Shown here: positions 1 through 6,714 of the stretch, in pieces | Numbering within the stretch: position 1 is the first letter of the stretch | Layout of the letters: each line of letters opens with the position of its first letter | NCBI GenBank assembly: GCA_025352585.1 | Contig: JANXTD010000010.1 | Location: 1-14,255, forward strand | Source of the DNA: Fimbriiglobus sp. | GTDB lineage: Bacteria; Planctomycetota; Planctomycetia; Gemmatales; Gemmataceae | DNA: 14,255 nucleotides | Direction of reading: 5' to 3' | Notes under the pieces: model-generated | Told to the model about the DNA's origin: nothing | The model's input: the letters and a program-made list of their open reading frames with translations, nothing else | The model's database searches: none | Position numbers and translations under genes: made by a program

Positions 1-172
1 CCACGGCCCCCGACGCCGCGGCGGTGATCGTCGGATCGGCCACGAGGCCGCACACCCGCGACGTGCCGCCCGCGTTGGCCCGCGCGATGTTCGTCGTGTC
101 GGCCACGCCGGTGCGGTAGACGGGCGTGCCGAACGGGGTCGCGGACCGGGATCGGTTCTTTGAACCCATCAT
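1..172 (-). CDS. Partial ORF, possible phage virion (capsid-cement-like) protein, runs off the left edge
   Basis: On the minus strand a reading frame is open from ATG codons at 172 and 169 to the window edge. Downstream of about position 131 it translates to a sequence with phage structural flavour: GTPVYRTGVADTTNIARA, then a small-residue stretch with GLVADPTI. This recalls short surface or decoration proteins of tailed phages (DUF2190-like), but that is pattern memory, not a match I could test. The first 15 or so residues (SKNRSRSATPF) look unlike the rest and lie antisense to the oxidoreductase fragment, so the true start may be lost or lie elsewhere. The three plus-strand frames here are either stopped or arginine-rich and unconvincing. 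Confidence 0.3.
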   Translation of the reverse strand, partial: MMGSKNRSRSATPFGTPVYRTGVADTTNIARANAGGTSRVCGLVADPTITAAASGAV

Positions 173-818
173 CGCGGCCACCGACGCCGACGCCTTTTGG
201 TTCGAGACCCTCGTGACCACGGAGGGGCCGGAGTTGCTCTCGTCGCTGTCCGACTCGTTCGTGCGGCGCGAGCCCACGACGACGCCGGACGGCCGCGAGT
301 TTCCGTACCCTTACCGCAAGCGCCTCAACTGCACCGCCGCCGCACTCACGGACGCCTTCATCGAGGGGCTTGTGCTGTTGATCGAGAAGGTCGTCATGCA
401 CTCGCCGGACATCTACCTCATCTTCCAGATGGCCTTCGGCGGCGGGGAGTACCAGAACTCGCCCAAGAAGGTGGCGACCGCGATCCCGCGACGGGGCTTG
501 GTCTTCTGCTTCGTGTTCGACCTCTTCTACGACACGGGGATGCAAGCCCGCGCGGAGCAACTCCAGGTCGAGATGCAACTGCTCATCGACACGCACTTCA
601 GCCCGGCCCAGGAGCAGCGGCTGTTCTGGGGGTCCTTCGGCGACACCGACATCACCAAGCAGTCGGTCATCGACTACTACTACGACGACCCGAAGACATA
701 CCCCCTGCTCCAACTGTTGAAGCAGCGCGTGGACCCCGGCGACACGTTTCACACGCTACTGACGGTCAAGCTACCCGCCGTGGTGCCGCCGCCGGCCGGC
801 GCGGGGCCGCCGCCTTGA
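126..818 (+). pseudogene. C-terminal half of a berberine-bridge-type FAD-dependent oxidoreductase
   Basis: This 230-codon frame resembles the substrate-binding and BBE regions of FAD-linked oxidases of the berberine bridge/aclacinomycin oxidase type, which are normally about 450-550 residues. Visible landmarks are FGGGEYQ followed by ATAIPRR, then WGSFGD and the terminal BBE-like block YYYDDPKTYPLLQLLKQRVDPGDTF. The N-terminal FAD-binding PCMH domain, with its flavin-attachment sites, is absent. An in-frame TAG lies at 117-119, the GTG at 126 has no recognisable Shine-Dalgarno, and the sequence just upstream reads better as a different gene on the other strand. I infer a truncated, non-functional remnant. 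Its last 53 bp overlap the 3' end of crtB tail to tail, and its C-terminal tail is a Pro/Ala/Gly run. Family assignment is moderate; the pseudogene call is inference. Confidence 0.6.
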
Positions 819-1605
819 GCAAAAGCCACGCCTTGCGCCAGCGCGGCACCACCGCCCGCCCCGCCGACACGCGGCAGCCGCGGCGGGCGACCTCGCGGCC
901 GATCTCGGCGTACACCAGGGCCGCGACGTGGACCGCGAAGCGGCAGCGCGGCGGCAGGTACTTCAGCCCCCCGACGCCGCGGCGGTGCAACTCGTCCGCC
1001 AGGTCAAGCGCGCGGCGCACGGCCGGGGCAAGCGCGTCGTCCTCGAGCGGTTCGCCGGGACTCGGCGTCGCCGGCAGCCACTCGGCGGGGAGGTAGAGCC
1101 GGCCGCGGGACCAGTCCTCGGCCACGTCCCGCGCGATGTTCACGAGCTGCATCGCGCGGCCGAGGTCGTCGGCGTGGGCGAGGGCTTGCGGGTCGGTCAC
1201 CCCGAAGGCGTGGCACATCATCAGCCCCACGACCCCCGCGACGCGGTGGCAGTAGACGAGCAACTCGTCGGCGGTGCGGTAGCGCGTGCCGGCGGCGTCC
1301 ATCGCGAAGCCGTCGAGCATCGCCAGCGGGTATTCGCGCGGCAACCCGCACTCCGCGACGACGGCCCGCAGCGACGCCGCCGCCCCGCCGCCCGGCCCGC
1401 CGCCGTACACGGCCTCGACCTCGGCGCGTAGGCCGTCCAGGGCCAATGCCGCGGCGGCGGGGGTCGGGGCGTGATCGACGGCGTCGTCGGCGGCGCGGCA
1501 CCAGGCGTACAGCGACTCGGCCCGGCGGCGCTCCAGCGGCGGCAGCAGCCGGGCGGCGAGCGCGAAGCTCTTCGAGTGCCGGCGGATCACCTCGCGGTCG
1601 CTCAT
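766..1605 (-). CDS. crtB: Phytoene synthase CrtB
   Basis: Condenses two geranylgeranyl diphosphates head to head, via prephytoene diphosphate, to 15-cis-phytoene, the first committed carotenoid step. The 279-residue protein has the squalene/phytoene synthase layout: HSKSF near residues 10-14, the first Asp-rich motif DDAVD at 40-44 within AWCRAADDAVDH, YCHRVAGVVG at 118-127, and the second motif DVAED at 160-164 within NIARDVAEDW. Both Mg-diphosphate motifs are intact, so it should be active. It is the last gene of the operon; its ATG overlaps the crtI stop by 4 bp (ATGA), implying translational coupling. The C-terminus ends in an Arg/Pro/Ala tail encoded antisense to the end of the oxidoreductase fragment. 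This suggests the original stop may have been lost when the downstream DNA was rearranged. It is slightly shorter than many CrtB proteins (about 300 residues). Confidence 0.93.
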   Translation of the reverse strand: MSDREVIRRHSKSFALAARLLPPLERRRAESLYAWCRAADDAVDHAPTPAAAALALDGLRAEVEAVYGGGPGGGAAASLRAVVAECGLPREYPLAMLDGFAMDAAGTRYRTADELLVYCHRVAGVVGLMMCHAFGVTDPQALAHADDLGRAMQLVNIARDVAEDWSRGRLYLPAEWLPATPSPGEPLEDDALAPAVRRALDLADELHRRGVGGLKYLPPRCRFAVHVAALVYAEIGREVARRGCRVSAGRAVVPRWRKAWLLLKAAAPRRPAAAPRRVA

Positions 1606-3089
1606 AGCGCGAAGTCCTTCTCGATGACCGACACGGTCGCCTTCGCGGAGTTCACCACACCGGGGACGCCCGCGCCGGGGTGCGTCCCCGCGCCGACGAG
1701 GTACAGCCCCGGAATCCGCGGGTCGCGGTTGTGCGGCCGGAAGTACGCGCTCTGCGTGAGCAGCGGGGCGACCGAGAAGGCCGAGCCGTGGTGCGCCCCC
1801 AATTCGGACTCGAAGTCGCCCGGCGTGAACACCCGGCGGGTCACGATCGACGCCCGCAGCCCCGGCAGGTGAGCTTCGAGCGCTTCGAGGATGCGGTCGG
1901 CGTACTTCGGCCCGACGGTCGCCCAGTCGATCGCCGCGGTCCCGAGGTGCGGCACGGGGCTGAGCACGTAGAACGCCTCCCCGCCCGGCGGCGCGAGCGA
2001 CGGGTCGGTCACCGTCGGCGCGTGCAGGTACAGGCTAAAATCGTCGGCCAAGACGCCGGCCCCGAAGATGTCGTCGAGCAGCCCCTTGTAACGTGGGCCG
2101 AACAGGATCGTGTGGTGCGCTAACTCCGGGTAGCGGCGGCTCGTGCCGAAGTAGATCACGACCAGCGACATCGACCACGTCATCCGCGTGACCTTGCGGG
2201 CCATCGGGGCGGCGCGCGCTTCGTGGCGGTACAGCTTCGCGTAGGTGTGGTGGACATCGGCGTTCGACACAACGAGGTCGAAGTCGTCGCGGCCGGCGTC
2301 GGTCGTGACGGTGTGCTTCGGGCGCGTGCCGGGGCCGACTTCGACTTGCCGCACGGGGCTGCTCAACCGCAAGTCGCCGCCGAGGTCGGTGAACAGGTTG
2401 GCCAGGCCGCGGATGAGTGCGCCGGTGCCGCCGCGCGGGAACCAGACGCCCCACTGCCGTTCGAGGTGGTGGATGAGCGTGTAAATCGCGCTGGTGCGGT
2501 AGGGGTGCCCGCCGACGAGCAGCGGGTGGAAGCTCAGGGCTTGCCGCAGGTGCTCGTCCTTGACGAAGCGGCTGACAGTTCCGTAGACACTGCGGTCGGC
2601 GCGCAGGGCGGCGAGGTCGGGGGCGACCCGGAGCATGTCGGAGAAGCGCAGGAACGGCACCGCCCCGAGTTCGTCGTAGCCCTTGGCGTAGACCTTCTTG
2701 GTGTAGGCGTAGAAGCGGCGGTAGCCGTCGAGGTCGTCGGGGGCGACGCGGCTGATTTCGGCCTCCAGCTTGGCCGCGTCGCCGCTGTAGTCGAAGGTCT
2801 CGCCGCCGGGCCAAACCAGCCGGTAGAACGGCGTCACCGGCAGCAGTTCGACGTTGTCGCTCATGCGGCGTCCGGCGGCGGTGAAGAGTTCTTCGAGGCA
2901 CTGCGGGGCGGTGATGACTGTCGGCCCGGCGTCGAAGGTGTAGCCCTGGTCCTCGTAGACGTAAGCCCGGCCGCCCGGCTTGTCGCGCGCCTCGAAGAGC
3001 GTGACGTTGACGCCGCGGGCCTGCAAGCGGATGGCCGCCGCCAGCCCGCCGAAGCCGCTGCCGACGACGGCCGCCCGCAACTCAGCCAT
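1602..3089 (-). CDS. crtI: Phytoene desaturase CrtI
   Basis: FAD-dependent desaturase converting phytoene to a polyene. The adjacent crtY predicts lycopene (four desaturations) as product, but step number cannot be read from sequence. The 495-residue length fits bacterial CrtI. The N-terminus has the Rossmann dinucleotide-binding motif GSGFGG at 10-15, followed by an acidic/Arg cluster (FEARDKPGGRA) and DAGPT. The C-terminus carries the CrtI signature GAGTHPGAGVPGVVNSAKAT. The protein is probably peripheral on the membrane, where its substrate lies. Its ATG sits 8 bp inside the end of the PsiE-like gene and its TGA overlaps the crtB ATG. No truncation or frameshift is visible. Confidence 0.95.
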   Translation of the reverse strand: MAELRAAVVGSGFGGLAAAIRLQARGVNVTLFEARDKPGGRAYVYEDQGYTFDAGPTVITAPQCLEELFTAAGRRMSDNVELLPVTPFYRLVWPGGETFDYSGDAAKLEAEISRVAPDDLDGYRRFYAYTKKVYAKGYDELGAVPFLRFSDMLRVAPDLAALRADRSVYGTVSRFVKDEHLRQALSFHPLLVGGHPYRTSAIYTLIHHLERQWGVWFPRGGTGALIRGLANLFTDLGGDLRLSSPVRQVEVGPGTRPKHTVTTDAGRDDFDLVVSNADVHHTYAKLYRHEARAAPMARKVTRMTWSMSLVVIYFGTSRRYPELAHHTILFGPRYKGLLDDIFGAGVLADDFSLYLHAPTVTDPSLAPPGGEAFYVLSPVPHLGTAAIDWATVGPKYADRILEALEAHLPGLRASIVTRRVFTPGDFESELGAHHGSAFSVAPLLTQSAYFRPHNRDPRIPGLYLVGAGTHPGAGVPGVVNSAKATVSVIEKDFAL

Positions 3090-3633
3090 GAGAAGTGCCC
3101 CCCGGCGACGGCCGCAGCCGCAGCATCAGCACCGACGCGACGAGGGCGACGATCAGCACGGTGAGCACGCCGAGTTCGATCATCAAGAAGCGGAAGATCT
3201 CCTCGACTTGGTTCCGCTTCTCGGCCAACTCCGCGGTGATGACGAGCACGCGCCGCACGCCGGCGATCAGGCCGATCAGCAGGAACGGCTCGGGCGCGAG
3301 GGTGTGTTCGCGGAACGACACCTGGACCGTGTAGAGGATCTCGACGACGAGCAGGATCAGCAGCAACTGCTCAATGAGTTCGACCACCGCGCGGCCGTCG
3401 AACGCCTGCGTCAGGAGGGCCAGCACGAACGAGACGCCGGCGATGGCCAACAGGTAAAGCGCGCAGCCGGCCAACAGCACGCCGAGGCCGACGAAGATCA
3501 CGTCCTCGACGAGCCGGAAGACGCGGGTGATGATCCGCCGGGTGCGGTCGTCCACCAGCGGCTCGGCCAGCCCGGCGGGGGCCGTCGGGTCGGGCACTCG
3601 GAGGGTCGCCAGGGGGAGTTCGCTCGTCGTCAT
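3082..3633 (-). CDS. PsiE-like integral membrane protein inside the carotenoid operon
   Basis: A 183-residue protein that I assign to the PsiE family (phosphate-starvation-inducible E, PF06146 type; biochemical role unknown). After a polar N-terminus of about 45 residues it shows four hydrophobic segments: around FVGLGVLLAGCALYLLAIA, ELIEQLLLILLVVEILYTV, PFLLIGLIAGVRRVLVITA and a final LGVLTVLIVALVASVLML. The family-like features are an E-I-L-Y-T-V helix end, the EPFLLIGLIAGVRR block and a positively charged stretch after it. The start is the ATG at 3633, which overlaps the crtE stop (ATGA); upstream codons of the same frame lie inside crtE and are not credible. Its stop overlaps crtI. The operon context suggests a role in pigment or rhodopsin membranes or in energy sensing, but nothing in the sequence proves this. 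Confidence 0.8.
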   Translation of the reverse strand: MTTSELPLATLRVPDPTAPAGLAEPLVDDRTRRIITRVFRLVEDVIFVGLGVLLAGCALYLLAIAGVSFVLALLTQAFDGRAVVELIEQLLLILLVVEILYTVQVSFREHTLAPEPFLLIGLIAGVRRVLVITAELAEKRNQVEEIFRFLMIELGVLTVLIVALVASVLMLRLRPSPGGTSHG

Positions 3634-4658
3634 GCGGGGCCTTTCGCGGTCTCGGGTTCGGCGGACTTCCGTTGCAGGCGGGCGATCTCGGCGCGGACCT
3701 CGTCGAGCGCGGGGCCGGGCGGTACGGCCGCCTCCAGTCGGGCGAGCGCTTCGCAGAGCCAGTCGCGCACGGGGCGGGCGGGGTCGGGGCCGAGCGCCGC
3801 AAGCAGGTCGCCGGCGAGCGCGGCCGCGTCGCCGTGGCCGTCGGCGAGCCGCGAGCCGCGGGCCTGGAGCGCGTCGAACGCCCCGCCCGGCAGCCGCCCC
3901 GCGGCCCACGCCCACGGCCAGGTCGCCCGGCCGTGGACCAGGTCTTCGGGGTGCTTGAGCGGCCCGGCCGCGCCGGTGAGTTCCGCCAGGTCGTTGAGCA
4001 TCTGCAAGCCGACGCCCAGCGCCACGCCGAAGGCCGCCAGCGCCTCGACGGCGTCCGGCGGCGCGCCGGCCGCCTCCGCCCCGAGTCGCGCCGCCAGCCC
4101 CATCAGTGCGCCGGTCTTACGCTCGCTGACGGCCAGCGCGACCGGGGCGAGGTCGGCGGGGTACAGGTCGCCGGCGCGGGCCGACAGGTCGAGCGCCTGG
4201 CCCTCATGCCCCGCGCGAACGGCCGCCGCGACAGCCCGGTGCAGCCGCAGTTCGGTCGCCGGCGGCAACTCGGCGGCGGCGAGCAGGTCGGCCGGCGTGA
4301 AGTAGAGCCAGTTGCCGGCGTTCAGCGCGACCGGCAACCCGACGAGCCGGTGCAGCGCCGCCCGGCCGCGCCGCTGGACGCTGCCGTCCTCGATGTCGTC
4401 GGCCACCAGCGACCCGGCGTGCAGCAGTTCGACGAGCAGCGGCAGTTGCGGCGGCGGCTCGCCGGCGCGGCCCGCGACCCGCCAGGCGATGGCCGCGAGC
4501 TTGCCGCGGAAGCGCTTGCCGGGGCGGGCGAGGTACTCGCGCAGCGGCCCGGCCAGCGACTGCACCCAGGCCCGGCGCGGCACCCCGGCCGGCGGCGTCG
4601 CGGCGGTTTGCAGCAACCCGACGAGCGGGTCGGCGATTAACGAAGGGGCGGCGGGCAC
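3630..4658 (-). CDS. crtE: Polyprenyl (geranylgeranyl) diphosphate synthase CrtE
   Basis: Trans-isoprenyl diphosphate synthase that should supply GGPP to CrtB. The 342-residue protein begins at a GTG at 4658, chosen because an exact GGAGG lies 7 nt upstream (complement of 4666-4670); the frame further upstream lies wholly inside crtY. Landmarks are GKRFR at 47-51, the first Asp-rich motif DDIED at 87-91 followed by QRRG, GHEGQALDL near 150-158 and KTG at 181-183. The second Asp-rich region reads NDLAE at 222-226, where the family usually has DDxxD or DD plus a further acidic residue, so its first Asp is Asn. It overlaps crtY by 22 bp upstream and the PsiE-like gene by 4 bp downstream. GGPP as product is inferred from context; chain length is not certain. 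Confidence 0.9.
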   Translation of the reverse strand: MPAAPSLIADPLVGLLQTAATPPAGVPRRAWVQSLAGPLREYLARPGKRFRGKLAAIAWRVAGRAGEPPPQLPLLVELLHAGSLVADDIEDGSVQRRGRAALHRLVGLPVALNAGNWLYFTPADLLAAAELPPATELRLHRAVAAAVRAGHEGQALDLSARAGDLYPADLAPVALAVSERKTGALMGLAARLGAEAAGAPPDAVEALAAFGVALGVGLQMLNDLAELTGAAGPLKHPEDLVHGRATWPWAWAAGRLPGGAFDALQARGSRLADGHGDAAALAGDLLAALGPDPARPVRDWLCEALARLEAAVPPGPALDEVRAEIARLQRKSAEPETAKGPA

Positions 4659-5788
4659 GGCGAGACCTCCGGGAGGGCGAAGAGGCGGGAAAGGTCCAGC
4701 GGCGGCGGCCGGCCGACGAGAACCCGCGCGGCGTCGGCCGCGGTGAATTCGAGCGCGTAGAAGCGGCCCAGCACGGCGTCGGGCAGGTCGCGGTACAGCC
4801 GGCGGAACACCCGCCACCGGCCGGACGGCGTCACCGCGCGGAACAGCAGGCGGTTCAAGAATCGCGCGAAGCCGAGCCGCCACCGTAGCCGCGCCGCCAG
4901 GGCCGCCGCCGCTTCGGTGGCACGCTCCGGGGGGACCGCCGCGACGGCCAGCGCGAGCCGCAGCGCCGCGGGGAACGAGTAGCCGGTCGCCGGGTGGAAC
5001 CAGCCGCCGGCCGCCCCGGCGAGCAGCGGTACCCCGGCCGTCGGGGCGGCAGCGGCCCACGGCATCGGCAGCGCCCCGGACTCCTCGCGCAGCACGCGCC
5101 ACGAGACGACGCCGGCCGCCTGGAGGTAGTCCGCGACGCGCTCGCGCAGGGGGGGCTTGTCCACCACAGGCGTGTCGGCGAAGGCGGTGTCTTCGACCAG
5201 GACGCGCGTCGGCGTGAACGGCAGGGCGTAGACGAAGCGGTAGCCGCCGTCTTGCGGCCCGGTCGCGTCCATCACCGTCGGCAGTGCGTCGGGCCAAGGT
5301 GAATCGAGTTCGACTTCGAGGCCCAGGAACGTCTGCCAGCCGCAGCGGCCGGGGTCGCCCGACGCCCCGCGCGCGTCGATCACGCAGCGGCCGCGCAACT
5401 CCTCGCCGCCGGCCAGCGTCACCCGGTCGGCGGCGACGGCGGTGACCTCGGCGTTGAGCCGCAGCGTACCGCCGGACTCGGCCAGGAGGCGGCGCACGGC
5501 GCGGTCGAAGCCGTCGGAGGCGATCGAGTGGTAGGCGGTCTTCAGCGTGCGGCGGCAGCCGGGGAAGCGGACGCGGTAGCCGGGCCAACTCGCGCCCACC
5601 AGCGGCGCGACGACCGGCCACGCGCCGGCCGGCACGTCGGCGGCGTGGAATGACCAGGTGTGGTTGCCGCCCAGCCGGTCGGCGCGTTCCACGACGGCAA
5701 CTTTGGCCACGGGTTGGGCGTGGAGCAGAGCCGAGACGAGTAGCCCGGCCTGCAAGCCGCCGCCGGCGACGACGTAGTCGAAAGTCAT
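4637..5788 (-). CDS. crtY: Lycopene beta-cyclase CrtY
   Basis: Cyclises both ends of lycopene to give beta-carotene, the retinal precursor. The 383-residue protein matches the proteobacterial-type CrtY family closely: FAD motif GGGLQAGLL at 9-17, NHTWSFH near residue 42, WPGYRVRFP, CVIDARG, GYRFVYALPF with EDTAF, EESGALPMP, GWFHPATGYSFPAA, and the C-terminal FLNRLLFRA...WRVFRRLY and RFYALEF blocks. It is therefore the CrtY type and not the CrtL, CrtYcd or CruA types. It is full length with no missing motif. Its ATG overlaps the blh stop by 4 bp and its TAA lies 22 bp inside crtE. Confidence 0.95.
   Translation of the reverse strand: MTFDYVVAGGGLQAGLLVSALLHAQPVAKVAVVERADRLGGNHTWSFHAADVPAGAWPVVAPLVGASWPGYRVRFPGCRRTLKTAYHSIASDGFDRAVRRLLAESGGTLRLNAEVTAVAADRVTLAGGEELRGRCVIDARGASGDPGRCGWQTFLGLEVELDSPWPDALPTVMDATGPQDGGYRFVYALPFTPTRVLVEDTAFADTPVVDKPPLRERVADYLQAAGVVSWRVLREESGALPMPWAAAAPTAGVPLLAGAAGGWFHPATGYSFPAALRLALAVAAVPPERATEAAAALAARLRWRLGFARFLNRLLFRAVTPSGRWRVFRRLYRDLPDAVLGRFYALEFTAADAARVLVGRPPPLDLSRLFALPEVSPCPPPLR
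4666..4670 (-). promoter_or_regulatory. Shine-Dalgarno of crtE (GGAGG)
   Basis: On the minus strand a perfect GGAGG is followed by a 7-nt spacer and the GTG at 4658. It lies inside the 3' end of crtY and fixes the crtE start. It is the clearest internal ribosome binding site of the operon, consistent with this junction (22-bp overlap) needing its own initiation rather than stop-start coupling. Confidence 0.75.
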
Positions 5789-6714
5789 ACGTCGCCCCCC
5801 GTCGGGTAAGGGTCGGCGGCGCGACGGCCGGCGACCGCGTGGAGGAGGATGTGCGGCACGGCGACCGCACTCAGGCCCAGAAACACCGCCTGCACGACCC
5901 CCGGCGACCCGAGTCGGCCCCCGAAAGCGTACGCCCCGACGGTGGTCAGCAGCGCCGCGGCAAGCGATAGCGGCGCGGCCGCCAGCAGCACCGCCCGCAG
6001 CCCCACCGCCGGCCGCGCAGGGTTCGCCTGTACCGCGAGGCGGCCCAACTCCGCGGCCGAGTGCCAGCCGGCGAAGGCGACCGCGAAGCCGACGACGACC
6101 GGGGCCAGCGTGAACATCGCCGCGAACGCCGCCAGCCGGACGACATCCGCGAGCGCGTCACCGTCGGCGTGACGCAGTGCGTGAATCGAGTCCGCGGCCC
6201 AAATCAGGACCGCCGCAATCGCCAATCCGATCAGAACGGGTCGCCATGTCAGCAGCGCCTCGGTGAACTCGACCCCGGTCGGGGCGACCCAGGTCAGCAG
6301 CGCGGCCGACTCGGCGGGCCGGGCCAGTAGCGGCAGCCAGATGCCCAGGCTGCCGAACAGGACTCGTCGCCACCACGGGCCGCGCTCCGTCTCCGCGAAG
6401 TGGGCGGCGGAGACTGCGAAGAACACGACCGCCGTCGCCAGCGGAGCCACGGCCCAGCCGACCAGGACGGCCGCGGCGACGGCGAGGTAACTCAGCAAGA
6501 ACGGCAGGGGCCACCAGGCCCCGGCCGACGGCCCGAAGACCGACCGGCCGGCGAGGTGGTCGAGGCCGCCGTGCGGCAACCCCACGACGGCGACCGCTGC
6601 GGCCAACCCGGCGGCGAGTGCCGCCGGCGGCGCGGTCGGCCCGAAGAAGCCCCCCAACGCGGCGGCGGCAGCGAGTGCCGTCGCGGCCAGCGCGTGGGGG
6701 GCGGCGCGGGTCAC
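5785..6714 (-). CDS. blh: Brp/Blh-family beta-carotene 15,15'-dioxygenase (retinal-forming)
   Basis: Membrane di-oxygenase predicted to split beta-carotene into two retinals for the neighbouring rhodopsin. The 309-residue protein is almost wholly hydrophobic (about eight helices). It has the family histidine motifs GLPHGGLDH (His48, His53), SAAHF (His105), a WHS motif (His218) and PHILLH near the C-terminus. In characterised Blh proteins the His after WHS-type motifs is followed four residues later by a second His; here that place is Glu222 (WHSAAEL). The start is a GTG at 6714 that overlaps the rhodopsin TGA (GTGA). Upstream codons of this frame lie inside the rhodopsin gene. No strong Shine-Dalgarno is seen, so translation is probably coupled. 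The rhodopsin-blh-crtY order supports the assignment strongly. Confidence 0.9.
   Translation of the reverse strand: MTRAAPHALAATALAAAAALGGFFGPTAPPAALAAGLAAAVAVVGLPHGGLDHLAGRSVFGPSAGAWWPLPFLLSYLAVAAAVLVGWAVAPLATAVVFFAVSAAHFAETERGPWWRRVLFGSLGIWLPLLARPAESAALLTWVAPTGVEFTEALLTWRPVLIGLAIAAVLIWAADSIHALRHADGDALADVVRLAAFAAMFTLAPVVVGFAVAFAGWHSAAELGRLAVQANPARPAVGLRAVLLAAAPLSLAAALLTTVGAYAFGGRLGSPGVVQAVFLGLSAVAVPHILLHAVAGRRAADPYPTGGDV

Noticed and set aside
197..1096. Long plus-strand frame overlapping the oxidoreductase remnant and crtB
   Set aside because: Arg/Ala/Gly-rich translation with no family features, a GC-rich shadow of the genes in other frames.
2223..3164. Long plus-strand frame antisense to crtI
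   Set aside because: Val/Ala/Gly-rich shadow of a clearly real crtI; no start context and no recognisable motif.
4659..5870. N-terminal extension of crtE through the crtY region, giving a fusion of about 746 residues
   Set aside because: The extension is an Arg/Pro-rich out-of-frame translation of crtY; the GTG at 4658 with its GGAGG is a better start.
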